DNA of 64,000 nt. Source: Thermococcus pacificus (lineage in GTDB: Archaea; Methanobacteriota_B; Thermococci; Thermococcales; Thermococcaceae). Where the stretch lies: NCBI RefSeq assembly GCF_002214485.1, contig NZ_CP015102.1, positions 62,001 to 126,000 on the forward strand. Direction: 5' to 3'. Both the position numbers and the translations under genes were made by a program. Positions 53,568-63,083 of this stretch are shown here, one piece after another. Below the pieces are notes generated by a model. That model searched no databases and was not told the DNA's origin. It worked only from the letters and a program-made list of their open reading frames with translations. Position 1 is the first letter of the stretch, and each line of letters opens with the position of its first letter.

Positions 53568-54619
53568 GTAGTTGACGCTTCCTCGTCGTTGTAGAGCTCG
53601 TCGCCGACGGTAATCCTGTCCTCGAAGCCCTTTGAGCCTTCAAGCGTCTGGATTCTGAACATGTAGCTCTTGTACCAGTTGTAGGACGGCTTGACCTTCA
53701 CTGGAAGGAGCTTCCATGCCCTCGTCTCCTCCTCGTAGCCCCAGTTGACGTACTCGTTGAAGTTCCTGATGATGTCAGTTATGACAACGCCGAACTCGTT
53801 GAGGAGAATCCTCTGTATGTCTCTCCACTTGTCGAGGGAGCTTTCCCTTCTCGTTATGCCGAAATAGCCGGCGCAACCAGGCCCCTTGAGGGTGGCTATT
53901 CCCCTCCCAACGAAGGAGCGGATGGCGTGGACCGTCTCAGGTGGATCTGTGATGAACGTGTCGAACTTGTGGAGCGCGTAGTCTGGTAAGGGCTCACGGA
54001 GGTCGAATGTGAACATCTCGATGTTGGAATAGCCAAGCTCATCTGCCGTCTTCTCAATGAACTTGACAAGCCTCTCGTCGATGTCGAGGACGGCTATCCT
54101 CTTCGGCAGGCCCGAGAGCATGAGAGCGATGCTTGTCAGATCGTCGTCTCCCAAAACGAACACTTCTTTGTTCTCGAGGTCACCACGGGTGTGCATGAGG
54201 GCTATTCTTGCAACGGTGGTCTCTGGAGTAACGTAGGCCTGGTCGAAGTCGTGCTTTGGCTGTGGGCGGTCCTTCACTATCTCCTTGAACTGCTCCAGGA
54301 GGTCGCTGAATGCTGAAAGTTCAACGGTCTTCCCCTGGCAGTGGGAGCAGGTGTAATCTCTCCTCGTGCCGATTCCGTACTTCTCCACCAGCCTCTTCCC
54401 GCTCTCCGTGAGGACAACATTGGGATCATCGAAGGTTATGTACCCCATCTCGTGGAGGGCAGTAATGACGGCAACGACGAGCGGGAGGGGCTCCTCGCTG
54501 AGGTCAACTATGCGCCAGACGTCGCCGCTCGCCTGTATCGCGCTCAGAACGTTCTCGATAGTTCTCTCATAAACAGGAATGCTGGTCTTCTCCTTAACCC
54601 TCTCGACTATTTCCCTCAT
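53564..54619 (-). CDS. bpsA: N4-bis(aminopropyl)spermidine synthase (branched polyamine synthase)
   Basis: A 351-residue aminopropyltransferase that adds two aminopropyl groups to the central nitrogen of spermidine, making the branched polyamine needed for growth at the highest temperatures. The catalytic motif GDDDLTS at 157-163 places the key Asp159 as in the characterised T. kodakarensis enzyme (TK1691, same length). The N-terminus is a winged helix (residues 10-85) with a zinc-like CSHC. TDPPETV is the substrate-side motif. ATG 54619 follows GGAGGTGCTTGCC. First gene of a pair with a nucleotidyltransferase. Confidence 0.96.
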   Translation of the reverse strand: MREIVERVKEKTSIPVYERTIENVLSAIQASGDVWRIVDLSEEPLPLVVAVITALHEMGYITFDDPNVVLTESGKRLVEKYGIGTRRDYTCSHCQGKTVELSAFSDLLEQFKEIVKDRPQPKHDFDQAYVTPETTVARIALMHTRGDLENKEVFVLGDDDLTSIALMLSGLPKRIAVLDIDERLVKFIEKTADELGYSNIEMFTFDLREPLPDYALHKFDTFITDPPETVHAIRSFVGRGIATLKGPGCAGYFGITRRESSLDKWRDIQRILLNEFGVVITDIIRNFNEYVNWGYEEETRAWKLLPVKVKPSYNWYKSYMFRIQTLEGSKGFEDRITVGDELYNDEEASTT

Positions 54620-54726
54620 GGCAAGCACCTCCAGAAAGATTTTAGTCTGTGGATGGGGTTAGGAGGGCCCTCTTTTAAGGTTTTCCCAGAGGCAAACTTA
54701 ATAAGCAGACCCGCGATCGACCTTCG

Positions 54727-55467
54727 ATGATAAAACCGGTGAGAGACGATTTCGTCAAGGGGTATCGGTTACAGTACAACCTTGAGGCCCTTGAGAGGGT
54801 TAGGGGAGAAATCGGCGAAGAAGCCTATTCCCGCCTGAAAGCCTTGATAGAATACCGCCTTTACAGGAAGGACTTCGACCGCTCTCCAACGGGAGTAAAA
54901 ATAGCCCTTGCTTTCTCTGCCGGCTCTGACAGCACAGCCTCGCTGAAAATCCTCCGCTGGGCCGGCTTTGACGTGGTTCCAGTTACCGCAAAACTCCCCC
55001 AAATGAACGAGCATGTAATAGAGAAGGCCAGGCGGGAGGGGGCGGTTCTCGTAGAAGTTCCCAACTACCTCGAAGTGATAACCTCCCAGATGGAAAAAGG
55101 CGCCCCGATATGCGGGAGATGCCACTCTATGGTCATGAAGGCCGTTGAGGACTACGCACAGAGGAAAGGAATAAAAATCCTCGCCTCTGGCGACCTTCTG
55201 AGCTCCGGTCTAATCTCAATCTACCGCTCCGGAGAACTTGTAACCCTCAACCTTCCGGCATTTCTCACCCTCGACAAGGCCGAGATAATCGAGCTCATCG
55301 GGGGGAAGTATGATCTCAGGTTCGGCTGCCCGCTCTTGAGAGAGGCCTTCAGAAGAGCCCCATCGGTGAAGCGCTTCGCCATACAGCGTGTTCTGAGGGA
55401 GCTGAGGGCCAGGGCAATAACGCCAGAAATAGCGGAAAAACTCATACTCGACATTCTGTCTCCCTAA
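54727..55467 (+). CDS. PP-loop ATPase (adenine nucleotide alpha-hydrolase fold), substrate unknown
   Basis: A 246-residue PP-loop protein. The pyrophosphate loop is ALAFSAGSDSTASLKIL (S-x-G-S-D-S), about residue 61. ICGRCHSMVMKAVEDYA holds two cysteines, and LASGDLLSSGL and FGCPLLREAFRRAP follow, as in tRNA-thiolation and asparagine-synthase-like enzymes. Such proteins activate a substrate by adenylylation; the closest roles are tRNA or base modification. A CTTAATAAG box about 26 bases before the ATG suggests a leaderless message. It is divergent from bpsA. Confidence 0.82.
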   Translation: MIKPVRDDFVKGYRLQYNLEALERVRGEIGEEAYSRLKALIEYRLYRKDFDRSPTGVKIALAFSAGSDSTASLKILRWAGFDVVPVTAKLPQMNEHVIEKARREGAVLVEVPNYLEVITSQMEKGAPICGRCHSMVMKAVEDYAQRKGIKILASGDLLSSGLISIYRSGELVTLNLPAFLTLDKAEIIELIGGKYDLRFGCPLLREAFRRAPSVKRFAIQRVLRELRARAITPEIAEKLILDILSP

Positions 55468-55529
55468 ATACCCACTTCTGACCCAAAAGGTTTAAATCTG
55501 TCTTTCCCAACTCCCGCCAGGTGGTGATT

Positions 55530-56066
55530 ATGGTTACGAAGGAAGATGTTGAGAGGGTCGTTAAGAGTATAGTTGACGAGAAGTTCGTCAAATCCATCGA
55601 GGTGGACGATAAGGGTAACGTCACCGTAACCCTAGCGAGGGATACACCGGATATAGACAACGTCCTCATAAAGCTCCACTCCGAGATCGGGAAGCTCAAA
55701 GGCGTCGGTTTGATAACCATAAACCGCGAGCGCGAGGAGAAACCCGGTGAAGACGAGAACGTTCAGCTCACGAAGGAACTGATCCTTGAGAAGCTCAAAG
55801 AGGTTATTGACCCCGAAATTGGAATTGACGTCGTCAACCTCGGCCTCATCTACGAGCTCGAGATAAGGCCCGATAACACCGTTTACGTTAAGATGACGAT
55901 GACGACTCCAGGCTGTCCGCTCACGATGTGGATTCTAAGGGCCGTCGAGGACAAGATACTCGAGATCCCCGGTGTTAAGGACGCCGAGATAGAGCTCACC
56001 TTCGACCCGCCCTGGAGCCCTGATATGGTGAGCGAGGAATACAAGAAGAGGCTGGGACTCTACTGA
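55530..56066 (+). CDS. Fe-S cluster assembly factor (MIP18/PaaD, DUF59), two-domain
   Basis: A 178-residue protein. The C-terminal half (about 85-178) is a typical FSCA/DUF59 domain: LKEVIDPEIGIDVVNLGLIYEL and the metal-binding-site motif TTPGCPLTMW. The N-terminal half (EDVERVVKSIVDEKFVKSIEVD, TVTLA) follows the same helix-strand pattern but has no PGCP motif, suggesting a degenerate duplicate. It helps load Fe-S clusters into client proteins, fitting the many Fe-S enzymes in the window. ATG 55530 follows GCCAGGTGGTGATT. Ferredoxin is the next gene downstream. Confidence 0.88.
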   Translation: MVTKEDVERVVKSIVDEKFVKSIEVDDKGNVTVTLARDTPDIDNVLIKLHSEIGKLKGVGLITINREREEKPGEDENVQLTKELILEKLKEVIDPEIGIDVVNLGLIYELEIRPDNTVYVKMTMTTPGCPLTMWILRAVEDKILEIPGVKDAEIELTFDPPWSPDMVSEEYKKRLGLY

Positions 56067-56084
56067 CCCGTTCTGCCGTTCTAG

Positions 56085-56390
<306 letters not shown>

Positions 56391-56507
56391 AGCCTCTTCT
56401 TTTTCCTTCTCATTGACAACGTGAATTTCTAAAATGCTTGTGCTGTACTTCCCAGTATTTCAACTCTGCTTTTGGGTTTGATAAGAAACGGAAAGGCAGA
56501 AAAGAAA

Positions 56508-57680
56508 TCAATCGAGCGCCAGGTTGAACTTCTTGGCCTGTTCCAGGACGTACTCCCTTATCTCCCTCGCCTTCGGAAGTTCAGCGACTATCTCGCCGTT
56601 CTCTATGAGTGGCTTCAGGAGCGGCTCGACTTTTGCCCCACAGACTGGACAGTGCTCAAGCTTTTTATCTGCCGGAACGCGGTGGTAGTGGCCATTCTCA
56701 CAGCGGTAAATCTGCTTCCTTCCGCTGAGCTTTCCGCGCTTAGTTATAGGCCTGCCCTCGACCTCCACTATGTCGAGTGAGAAGTCTATCGGCTTGGCGC
56801 TCGCTATTGAGCCACCGACACCGAAGGCGTCGGCAACGTCAACTATCTCCCTTATGCTGTCCTCGTTCAGGCCACCGGAGACGAAGATTTTGACCCAGTC
56901 GTAGCCCCTCAGGTCGAGCTCCCAGCGGACCTCCTCGATTATTCTCCTGAAGTTACCCCTCCTTGAGCCGGGCGTGTCCAGCCTTACCGCGTTGAGCCTC
57001 TCGCCAAGGGCTTCCGCTGCCATCAGCGCCTCGAACTTCTCGTCATAGAACGTGTCCACTAAAGCCGTCCTCGGAACCTCGGGGGGCATTACCTCGTCGT
57101 AGTACTTCCATGCCTTCACCTGGTCACCGACCGTTATGATGAGGGCGTGGGGCATGGTTCCAACGGGCTTTTCGCCGATCATCTCGGCTCCAAGAACGCC
57201 AGAGACGCCGTCGCATCCCCCTATAAATGCCGAGCGGTCTATCATCGGGGCTATTGCAGGATGCATGTGCCTTATCCCAAAGGAATAGACGGGCTTGAAG
57301 TTTGCCGCTATCTTGACCCTCAATGCCGCGGTGGCTATTCCGCTCGCCTGGCTGAGCATTCCGAGTAGGGCCGTCTCGTATATTCCAAACTCCTCGTAAT
57401 AGCCCTCTATCTGAAGAACCGGCTCGTAGGGGTGGAAGATTGTGCCCTCAGGCATGGCGTAGACGTTGACAGGAAGGCCTTCAAGGAGCTTTGCGACCTC
57501 TTCAATTCCGGCCAAGACCCCCCACTTCCAGCCGTTTGGAAGGCTCGTCGTGCTCACGTCCGCGAAGACCTTCTTATGGATGCCCTTTTCCTCGAGGATT
57601 TTCTTCGTCCTGATGAAGTAAACGTCCGTCGTTTTTCCCGCCCGGATATCGTCTTCGTGGGCTATGTAGAACTCGCGCAT
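56508..57680 (-). CDS. pncB: nicotinate phosphoribosyltransferase
   Basis: A 390-residue enzyme that makes nicotinate mononucleotide from nicotinate and PRPP for NAD salvage. The active-site region has FADVSTTSLPNGWKWGVLAG, YSFGIRHMHPAIAPMIDRSAF, LDTPGSRRGNFRRI and FVSGGLNEDSI. A C-terminal zinc ribbon (YRCENGHYHRVPADKKLEHCPVCG, in part) is typical of the archaeal form. ATG 57680 follows GGTGGTGAAA. It converges with the ferredoxin gene; the 117 bases between are T-rich on both strands, as expected for terminators. Confidence 0.94.
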   Translation of the reverse strand: MREFYIAHEDDIRAGKTTDVYFIRTKKILEEKGIHKKVFADVSTTSLPNGWKWGVLAGIEEVAKLLEGLPVNVYAMPEGTIFHPYEPVLQIEGYYEEFGIYETALLGMLSQASGIATAALRVKIAANFKPVYSFGIRHMHPAIAPMIDRSAFIGGCDGVSGVLGAEMIGEKPVGTMPHALIITVGDQVKAWKYYDEVMPPEVPRTALVDTFYDEKFEALMAAEALGERLNAVRLDTPGSRRGNFRRIIEEVRWELDLRGYDWVKIFVSGGLNEDSIREIVDVADAFGVGGSIASAKPIDFSLDIVEVEGRPITKRGKLSGRKQIYRCENGHYHRVPADKKLEHCPVCGAKVEPLLKPLIENGEIVAELPKAREIREYVLEQAKKFNLALD

Positions 57681-57727
57681 TTTCACCACCGTTCTAAAGT
57701 TATGTAAAAAAAGTTTAAGGCTTTTCC

Positions 57728-58627
57728 TCAGAGGGAAAACGGGAGTTCGGTTTCTTCTCCCCTTTCCCTCTTGTGAAGCTCCCTCCGGTAAGCCTCAAGC
57801 GGTCTGTCCTCGACCTTGAGGTAGCCCGCGAAGGTCTTCGGTTTTTTCTCCAGCCCATCGAAGAACTCCGGGTAGCGTTTGTCCCTTACGATGTGGTGGT
57901 CGAGGATTATCTCCGCGTCCGTCTCTCGGATTATCTCGTTGAGGTTTTTGATCCCAGTCTCCCAGCTACCCTCAGCGCGCTTTCCGAGATATGTCGGTGG
58001 ACCGCCAGTTATGAGCAGGTCGGGGTTCTTCTCGACTATCCACTCGACCGCTTCCCTATTCAACAGCTGTATATCGCTGGCGTGGATTACACTCTTGGAA
58101 CCATCGTCAATGAGAACCATCACCACGAAACCGAGCTTTGAGCCTTCGCTTCCGTGGGGAACGGCAGGAGAGAACTCAAGCCTAACCCCGCCGAGGTCGA
58201 AGGTTCTCCCGTCGGAGAACTCGATTTTCTTCGCTATTGGTTCCGCGTTCTTGAGAAATGCCCATGCCCTCTTCCTCTGGCTGAAGTTGATGTTCTCCCG
58301 CGGGTGCTTGATGAAGAGGAGCTTTCCGGCGTAGATTTCCCTTGCGTATTCCTCACTTGAGCTCTCGTAAAGGCCCTCAAAGAAGGGCGTGTGGTGGTCG
58401 TAGTGGTAGTGGGAGATTGTTACCACATCCGCTCTCCTCGCATAACCCTGGAGTTTCCTCCTCATCTGCTGAAGGGTTTCCAGTTCTATCTTCGTTGGGG
58501 GAAGACCGTAGCGCTTCGGCCCGAGGGCCACTCCGGGATCGATGAGAATTTTTAAGCCAGAGGCTTCGACGAAAGTGGCTAGGCTTCTCACGCCGAGGCT
58601 CTCAGCCGCCAGGGGTATCAAGCGCAT
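57728..58627 (-). CDS. UPF0282-type metallo-beta-lactamase-fold hydrolase
   Basis: A 299-residue MBL-fold protein. The metal site is TISHYHYDHHTPFFEG (H-x-H-x-D-H), followed by VPHGSEGSKLGFVV, HASDIQLLN and LDHHIVRDKRYPEF. The extended YDHHTP signature fits the archaeal UPF0282 group; the substrate is unknown, with nuclease or lactonase activity possible. Its ATG directly follows the TAA of the transglutaminase-like gene, so the two form an operon. Confidence 0.88.
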   Translation of the reverse strand: MRLIPLAAESLGVRSLATFVEASGLKILIDPGVALGPKRYGLPPTKIELETLQQMRRKLQGYARRADVVTISHYHYDHHTPFFEGLYESSSEEYAREIYAGKLLFIKHPRENINFSQRKRAWAFLKNAEPIAKKIEFSDGRTFDLGGVRLEFSPAVPHGSEGSKLGFVVMVLIDDGSKSVIHASDIQLLNREAVEWIVEKNPDLLITGGPPTYLGKRAEGSWETGIKNLNEIIRETDAEIILDHHIVRDKRYPEFFDGLEKKPKTFAGYLKVEDRPLEAYRRELHKRERGEETELPFSL

Positions 58628-59953
58628 TTATCCACCCCCGTAGAGCACTATCCTGACACCGTTACCACCCATGTAAGACCTTACCGTAACCTGCCACGGA
58701 TATATCTCGTAGTAATCGCTCTTAAGGCTCACCAGCAACGTCAGCCTCTCCGGCTTCCCCTTGAGGAGGGCGTACTTGTAGGCCGGGAAGTTGCCGATGT
58801 GGGTCACCCTCTTCCAGCCCGCCAGAGTGGCCCCTCCGGTGTCGTAGAGCACCACCCAGCTGTTGTCCGCCGCCACGAGCTCAACCGTGGACGACAGGTT
58901 GAGGGGCTCGAAGGTTACCCTCAAGAAGTCGCCCTTCACAGTGGCGTTGAGCAGTCTAGCGCCCCCGTTCCCAATTGGCTCGAAGCGCAGGGTGTACTGT
59001 TTTTCATAATTGGCGTATCTTAATCTAATTTTTTCGATTTTCTTCATTGCAAGTTCCGTGTTAATCTCGAAGGAGGAGGTTGAGTATTGAGGAACCCTAA
59101 CGAACTCGGGAAGACGGTAAAGGGTTACCGAGTAGTGGTTCTGGAGATGACCTCCTTTCATAGCGTAGACGCTCAGGGCCTCCTCTATGGATGAGAATTG
59201 ATTGGCAATGGCTACACCAGCAGGGAACCATCCAAAGAGGTACTCGTTCTTGCCTATCTCAATGACCTTGAACCGGGAGCTCTCGTAGGGCGACTCAAGG
59301 TATTGGGTGGCGAACCAGTCGTAAAGCTCCCAGCGGCCGGCCTGGGGGTAGTGAACGGCTAGGAAGGCGTGGCCAACCCCCACAGGAGGGAGGGAACTAA
59401 CGAAGAAGTATTCCGCGGTGACGTTGAACCTCTCATTCACAGCTAAGATAAGGGCGTAGTCCACGAGGGCCCAGTCGCTACACACTCCCCCGTGCTCTAT
59501 TGTGTATGAGGGGAGGTCAACCCTTCCGTCGTGGACGTAGTGAACCTTCTGGAGGAGGAGAGAATAGGCGGTCCCCCTGACGAGCTGGGGTGTTACTTCG
59601 TAGCCTGAGGTCTGTATGCGCTCGATGCTCTCATTTATTATCTCGCCCACATAGGCTCTTACCTCTGGGCTGTGCACATCCTCCCACAGGGCCTCTCCGT
59701 CAAAGCGAACGTAGGGGGGTCGCTCTCTTTCGTCGTCGCCTCCAAAGGAGTGCCATCCGAACTCAACGCTAACGTTGTCCCCGTGCTCCCTCCGATACTC
59801 GATGACTTTTATCGGAGCTGTGAGGACGCCCTTGATACCCCCATCGGGCTTCACTCCGGGAATCATTCTGAGGGCTACGTTGCCCACCACGATGAAGAGC
59901 ACCAGCAGGAGTGCGGTCAGCTTTAACACCCCTCCAACTGGAGACCTCGCCAT
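58628..59953 (-). CDS. membrane-anchored transglutaminase-like (papain-fold) protein
   Basis: About 441 residues. An N-terminal TM anchor (VLKLTALLLVLFIVVGNVALRM) precedes a domain of the transglutaminase/cysteine-protease fold: the nucleophile in HGGVCSDWALVDYALIL, the His in GVGHAFLAVHYP and the Asp in YDWFATQYL give a complete triad. The C-terminal about 150 residues are beta-rich (KQYTLRFEPIGNGGARLLNATVKGDFL, partial) and may bind a cell-surface partner. Probably cleaves or cross-links surface proteins. ATG 59953 follows GGGAGGGCTTGGG; ATG 59974 lacks a ribosome binding site. Confidence 0.83.
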   Translation of the reverse strand: MARSPVGGVLKLTALLLVLFIVVGNVALRMIPGVKPDGGIKGVLTAPIKVIEYRREHGDNVSVEFGWHSFGGDDERERPPYVRFDGEALWEDVHSPEVRAYVGEIINESIERIQTSGYEVTPQLVRGTAYSLLLQKVHYVHDGRVDLPSYTIEHGGVCSDWALVDYALILAVNERFNVTAEYFFVSSLPPVGVGHAFLAVHYPQAGRWELYDWFATQYLESPYESSRFKVIEIGKNEYLFGWFPAGVAIANQFSSIEEALSVYAMKGGHLQNHYSVTLYRLPEFVRVPQYSTSSFEINTELAMKKIEKIRLRYANYEKQYTLRFEPIGNGGARLLNATVKGDFLRVTFEPLNLSSTVELVAADNSWVVLYDTGGATLAGWKRVTHIGNFPAYKYALLKGKPERLTLLVSLKSDYYEIYPWQVTVRSYMGGNGVRIVLYGGG

Positions 59954-59992
59954 CCCAAGCCCTCCCGTGTCCATTAGTTGTATCCCGAAAGT

Positions 59993-60000
59993 CTTTTTAA
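59993..60000 (+). promoter_or_regulatory. TATA box for the C/D sRNA and downstream gene
   Basis: CTTTTTAA preceded by GAAAGT. A start about 26 bases on falls near 60024, 4 bases before the sRNA C box. Confidence 0.5.
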
Positions 60001-60024
60001 GCGATGCTGGCGATGTGGGGTTGA

Positions 60025-60080
60025 CCGATGATGAGTGTCATCCCTCCTGAACGGATGAGGAGATTATCCCCACCTGAGGT
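60025..60080 (+). ncRNA. box C/D sRNA in the leader of the next gene
   Basis: Boxes and spacings are canonical. C box ATGATGA is at 60028-60034, then a 12-nt guide (60035-60046), D' CTGA (60047-60050), a 4-nt linker, C' ATGAGGA (60055-60061), a 12-nt guide (60062-60073) and D CTGA (60074-60077). ACC before the C box can pair with GGT after the D box. Both guides should direct ribose methylation opposite their fifth base from D' or D. The D guide can pair with an RNA reading TGGGGATAATC; a similar stretch occurs, from memory and unchecked, in the 5' part of archaeal 16S rRNA. The D box overlaps the ribosome binding site (GAGGTGATT) of the protein gene at 60087. Confidence 0.8.
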
Positions 60081-60086
60081 GATTCA

Positions 60087-60551
60087 ATGCTCGGGTTCCT
60101 CAAGCGGAAGAAGAAGGAAACCTACGGGCCGCTCGTCTACCTGAGTGAGCCCACCATACTCTATCACACCCACACGGAAAGGGCCATCCTCGAGCTCCTC
60201 GAGGAGAAGCTGGGGTCGAACAACTTCGTTGTCCCCTCCGACTACGGCCTCAAGACGACCGACCACCTTATCCCTGAGGCCGAGATATTCGTCGCGATAG
60301 CCGTTATCGGCAAGTTTACCTCCCTCGTTGCCCGCGAGATAAAGATCGCCCAGGAGCACGGGAAGAAGATATACACCCTCGATGTGGCGAGAAAGGGTGA
60401 TGAAATACTCTACATCTTTGAGGAGGGTATTCCCGAGCACATCGAGTGGCTCACCCCGGAGGAGACCCAGAAGCTTTACGCGGCGTTCCGCGGGGAGGAC
60501 TTCTCCGGCTTCATGAAGTTCTTCTTCGGGGACAGAAAAAGGCAGTGGTAA
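60087..60551 (+). CDS. Rossmann-like protein, unknown function (154 aa)
   Basis: Not recognised. A basic N-terminus (LKRKKKETYG) leads to an alpha/beta pattern: VYLSEPTILY, ERAILELLEEKLG, NNFVVPSDYG, AEIFVAIAVIGKFTSLVAREIKIAQEHGK (partial) and KIYTLDVARKGDEILYIF. The run with conserved polar residues at strand ends (EAEIFVAIAVIGKFTS) resembles the TIR/SLOG/deoxyribosyltransferase type of nucleotide-binding fold, but no catalytic residue can be named. ATG follows GAGGTGATTCA, which lies within the 3' end of the C/D sRNA, so expression of the two is physically linked. Confidence 0.75.
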   Translation: MLGFLKRKKKETYGPLVYLSEPTILYHTHTERAILELLEEKLGSNNFVVPSDYGLKTTDHLIPEAEIFVAIAVIGKFTSLVAREIKIAQEHGKKIYTLDVARKGDEILYIFEEGIPEHIEWLTPEETQKLYAAFRGEDFSGFMKFFFGDRKRQW

Positions 60552-60583
60552 CTGTAAATCAAAGAGGAAAAAGGAAACCTGAG

Positions 60584-62032
<1,449 letters not shown>

Positions 62033-62881
62033 TCAGATCACCCCCTTCTCCCTGAGCTTCTGAAGATACCTCTCCCTGGCCAGGTTCTGCTGTTCGACGA
62101 AGCGGGCGTCCCTCTTTATCACGTCGTCCCAGTCCACCTTATGAGCGTCGAACATCGGGCCGTCCCTGCAGGCGAACTTTATCTGGCCGTCGTAGAGTAT
62201 CCTGCACGAGCCGCACATGCCGGTTCCGTCGACCATTATCTGCCTGACGGTAACGATGGTCGGGATTCCGTAGGGCCTCGTCAGCTCTGCAAGCTTCTTG
62301 AGGGAGCCGAGCTTTCCGCCGGCGAATACGATGTCCACCTTGTCCTTCTCTATGAGCTCCTTGAGGACGTCGAGGTAGTGGCCCTTTATGCCGACACTGC
62401 CGTCGTCGGTGGTGAGGTAGTGCTCGTCGGCGACGGGCTTCGCGAGGAACTTCTCGGGGTAGACGTTGTCCTTGTTCTCGAAGCTCTGTATGGCTATGGT
62501 GTAGTTGCCCGCTTCCTTCATCGCCTTCAGAGTTGCGTAGCTCTCCGCCTGGGCACAGACGGCATCCGAGGCGAAGACGACGTTGCCGTAGTACTTCACC
62601 TCAATCGGCTTGCCGAGGGGCCCGGCAACGCTGAGGAGCTCGTCTCCCACCTGCTTCTCGTACCAGAGCTTGAAGGTCGTGACCCCGTGGCGCCTTATGA
62701 ACATGCCTATCTTTCCGTCCTCGGCGTAGTAGACGGACATCGGAACTCTTTCGCCCTTCTCGTCAACAATCAAAACGACGAACTGGCCTGGTTTCCAGGA
62801 ACGGGCCACGTGGGGTGCCTCAACCTCCATGAAAAAGTCGATGGCGCTCAGGTTTTCCTTCTTTGTTATCTTATATCCCAT
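62033..62881 (-). CDS. NADH-dependent ferredoxin:NADP oxidoreductase, small subunit (Nfn-S)
   Basis: A 282-residue ferredoxin-NADP-reductase-fold subunit, also similar to PyrK. FAD binding is in the beta barrel (GERVPMSVYYAEDGKIGMFIRRHG, partial), the NAD domain has VDIVFAGGKLGSLKKLAEL, and the [2Fe-2S] site is in GTGMCGSCRILYDGQIKFACRDGP. It binds NADH and, with the bifurcating FAD of the large subunit, splits electrons. ATG follows GGTGATGCACC. The promoter region carries a SurR-type site, a TATA box CCATATAAA (62939-62947, this strand) and an inverted repeat in the leader. Confidence 0.93.
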   Translation of the reverse strand: MGYKITKKENLSAIDFFMEVEAPHVARSWKPGQFVVLIVDEKGERVPMSVYYAEDGKIGMFIRRHGVTTFKLWYEKQVGDELLSVAGPLGKPIEVKYYGNVVFASDAVCAQAESYATLKAMKEAGNYTIAIQSFENKDNVYPEKFLAKPVADEHYLTTDDGSVGIKGHYLDVLKELIEKDKVDIVFAGGKLGSLKKLAELTRPYGIPTIVTVRQIMVDGTGMCGSCRILYDGQIKFACRDGPMFDAHKVDWDDVIKRDARFVEQQNLARERYLQKLREKGVI

Positions 62882-62900
62882 GGTGCATCACCCTGTGCAC

Positions 62901-62918
62901 GTGAACAATCTTGTTCAC
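62901..62918. promoter_or_regulatory. inverted repeat in the nfn leader
   Basis: GTGAACA-ATCT-TGTTCAC, perfect 7-bp arms around a 4-base spacer, between the predicted transcript start (about 62917) and the nfn small-subunit start codon. It could be a protein-binding operator or an RNA hairpin. Confidence 0.45.
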
Positions 62919-62923
62919 CATGA

Positions 62924-62940
62924 GTTTTGAACTTAAGGTT
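62924..62940. promoter_or_regulatory. SurR-type binding site in the nfn promoter
   Basis: GTTTTGAAC (62924-62932), then five bases, then GTT (62938-62940), reads exactly as the extended SurR motif GTTn3AACn5GTT known from Pyrococcus. It overlaps the downstream edge of the minus-strand TATA box and lies before the predicted start, a location where SurR would repress. Confidence 0.6.
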
Positions 62941-63043
62941 TATATGGGTTTTTTAAACCAAAGGTTTAGAACCGCACTCACGCTAAAAAGGCGGGAAATT
63001 GCTCCTTTGGGGAGCAGTCCCCCCTCCAAAAGCGTTTAGGAAG

Positions 63044-63052
63044 CTTTTTAGG
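63044..63052 (+). promoter_or_regulatory. TATA box for phosphopantothenate synthetase
   Basis: CTTTTTAGG, about 32-40 bases before the ATG at 63084. Confidence 0.45.
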
Positions 63053-63083
63053 ATGTGGACCCAAAGTATTGGCGGTGGTGTGG

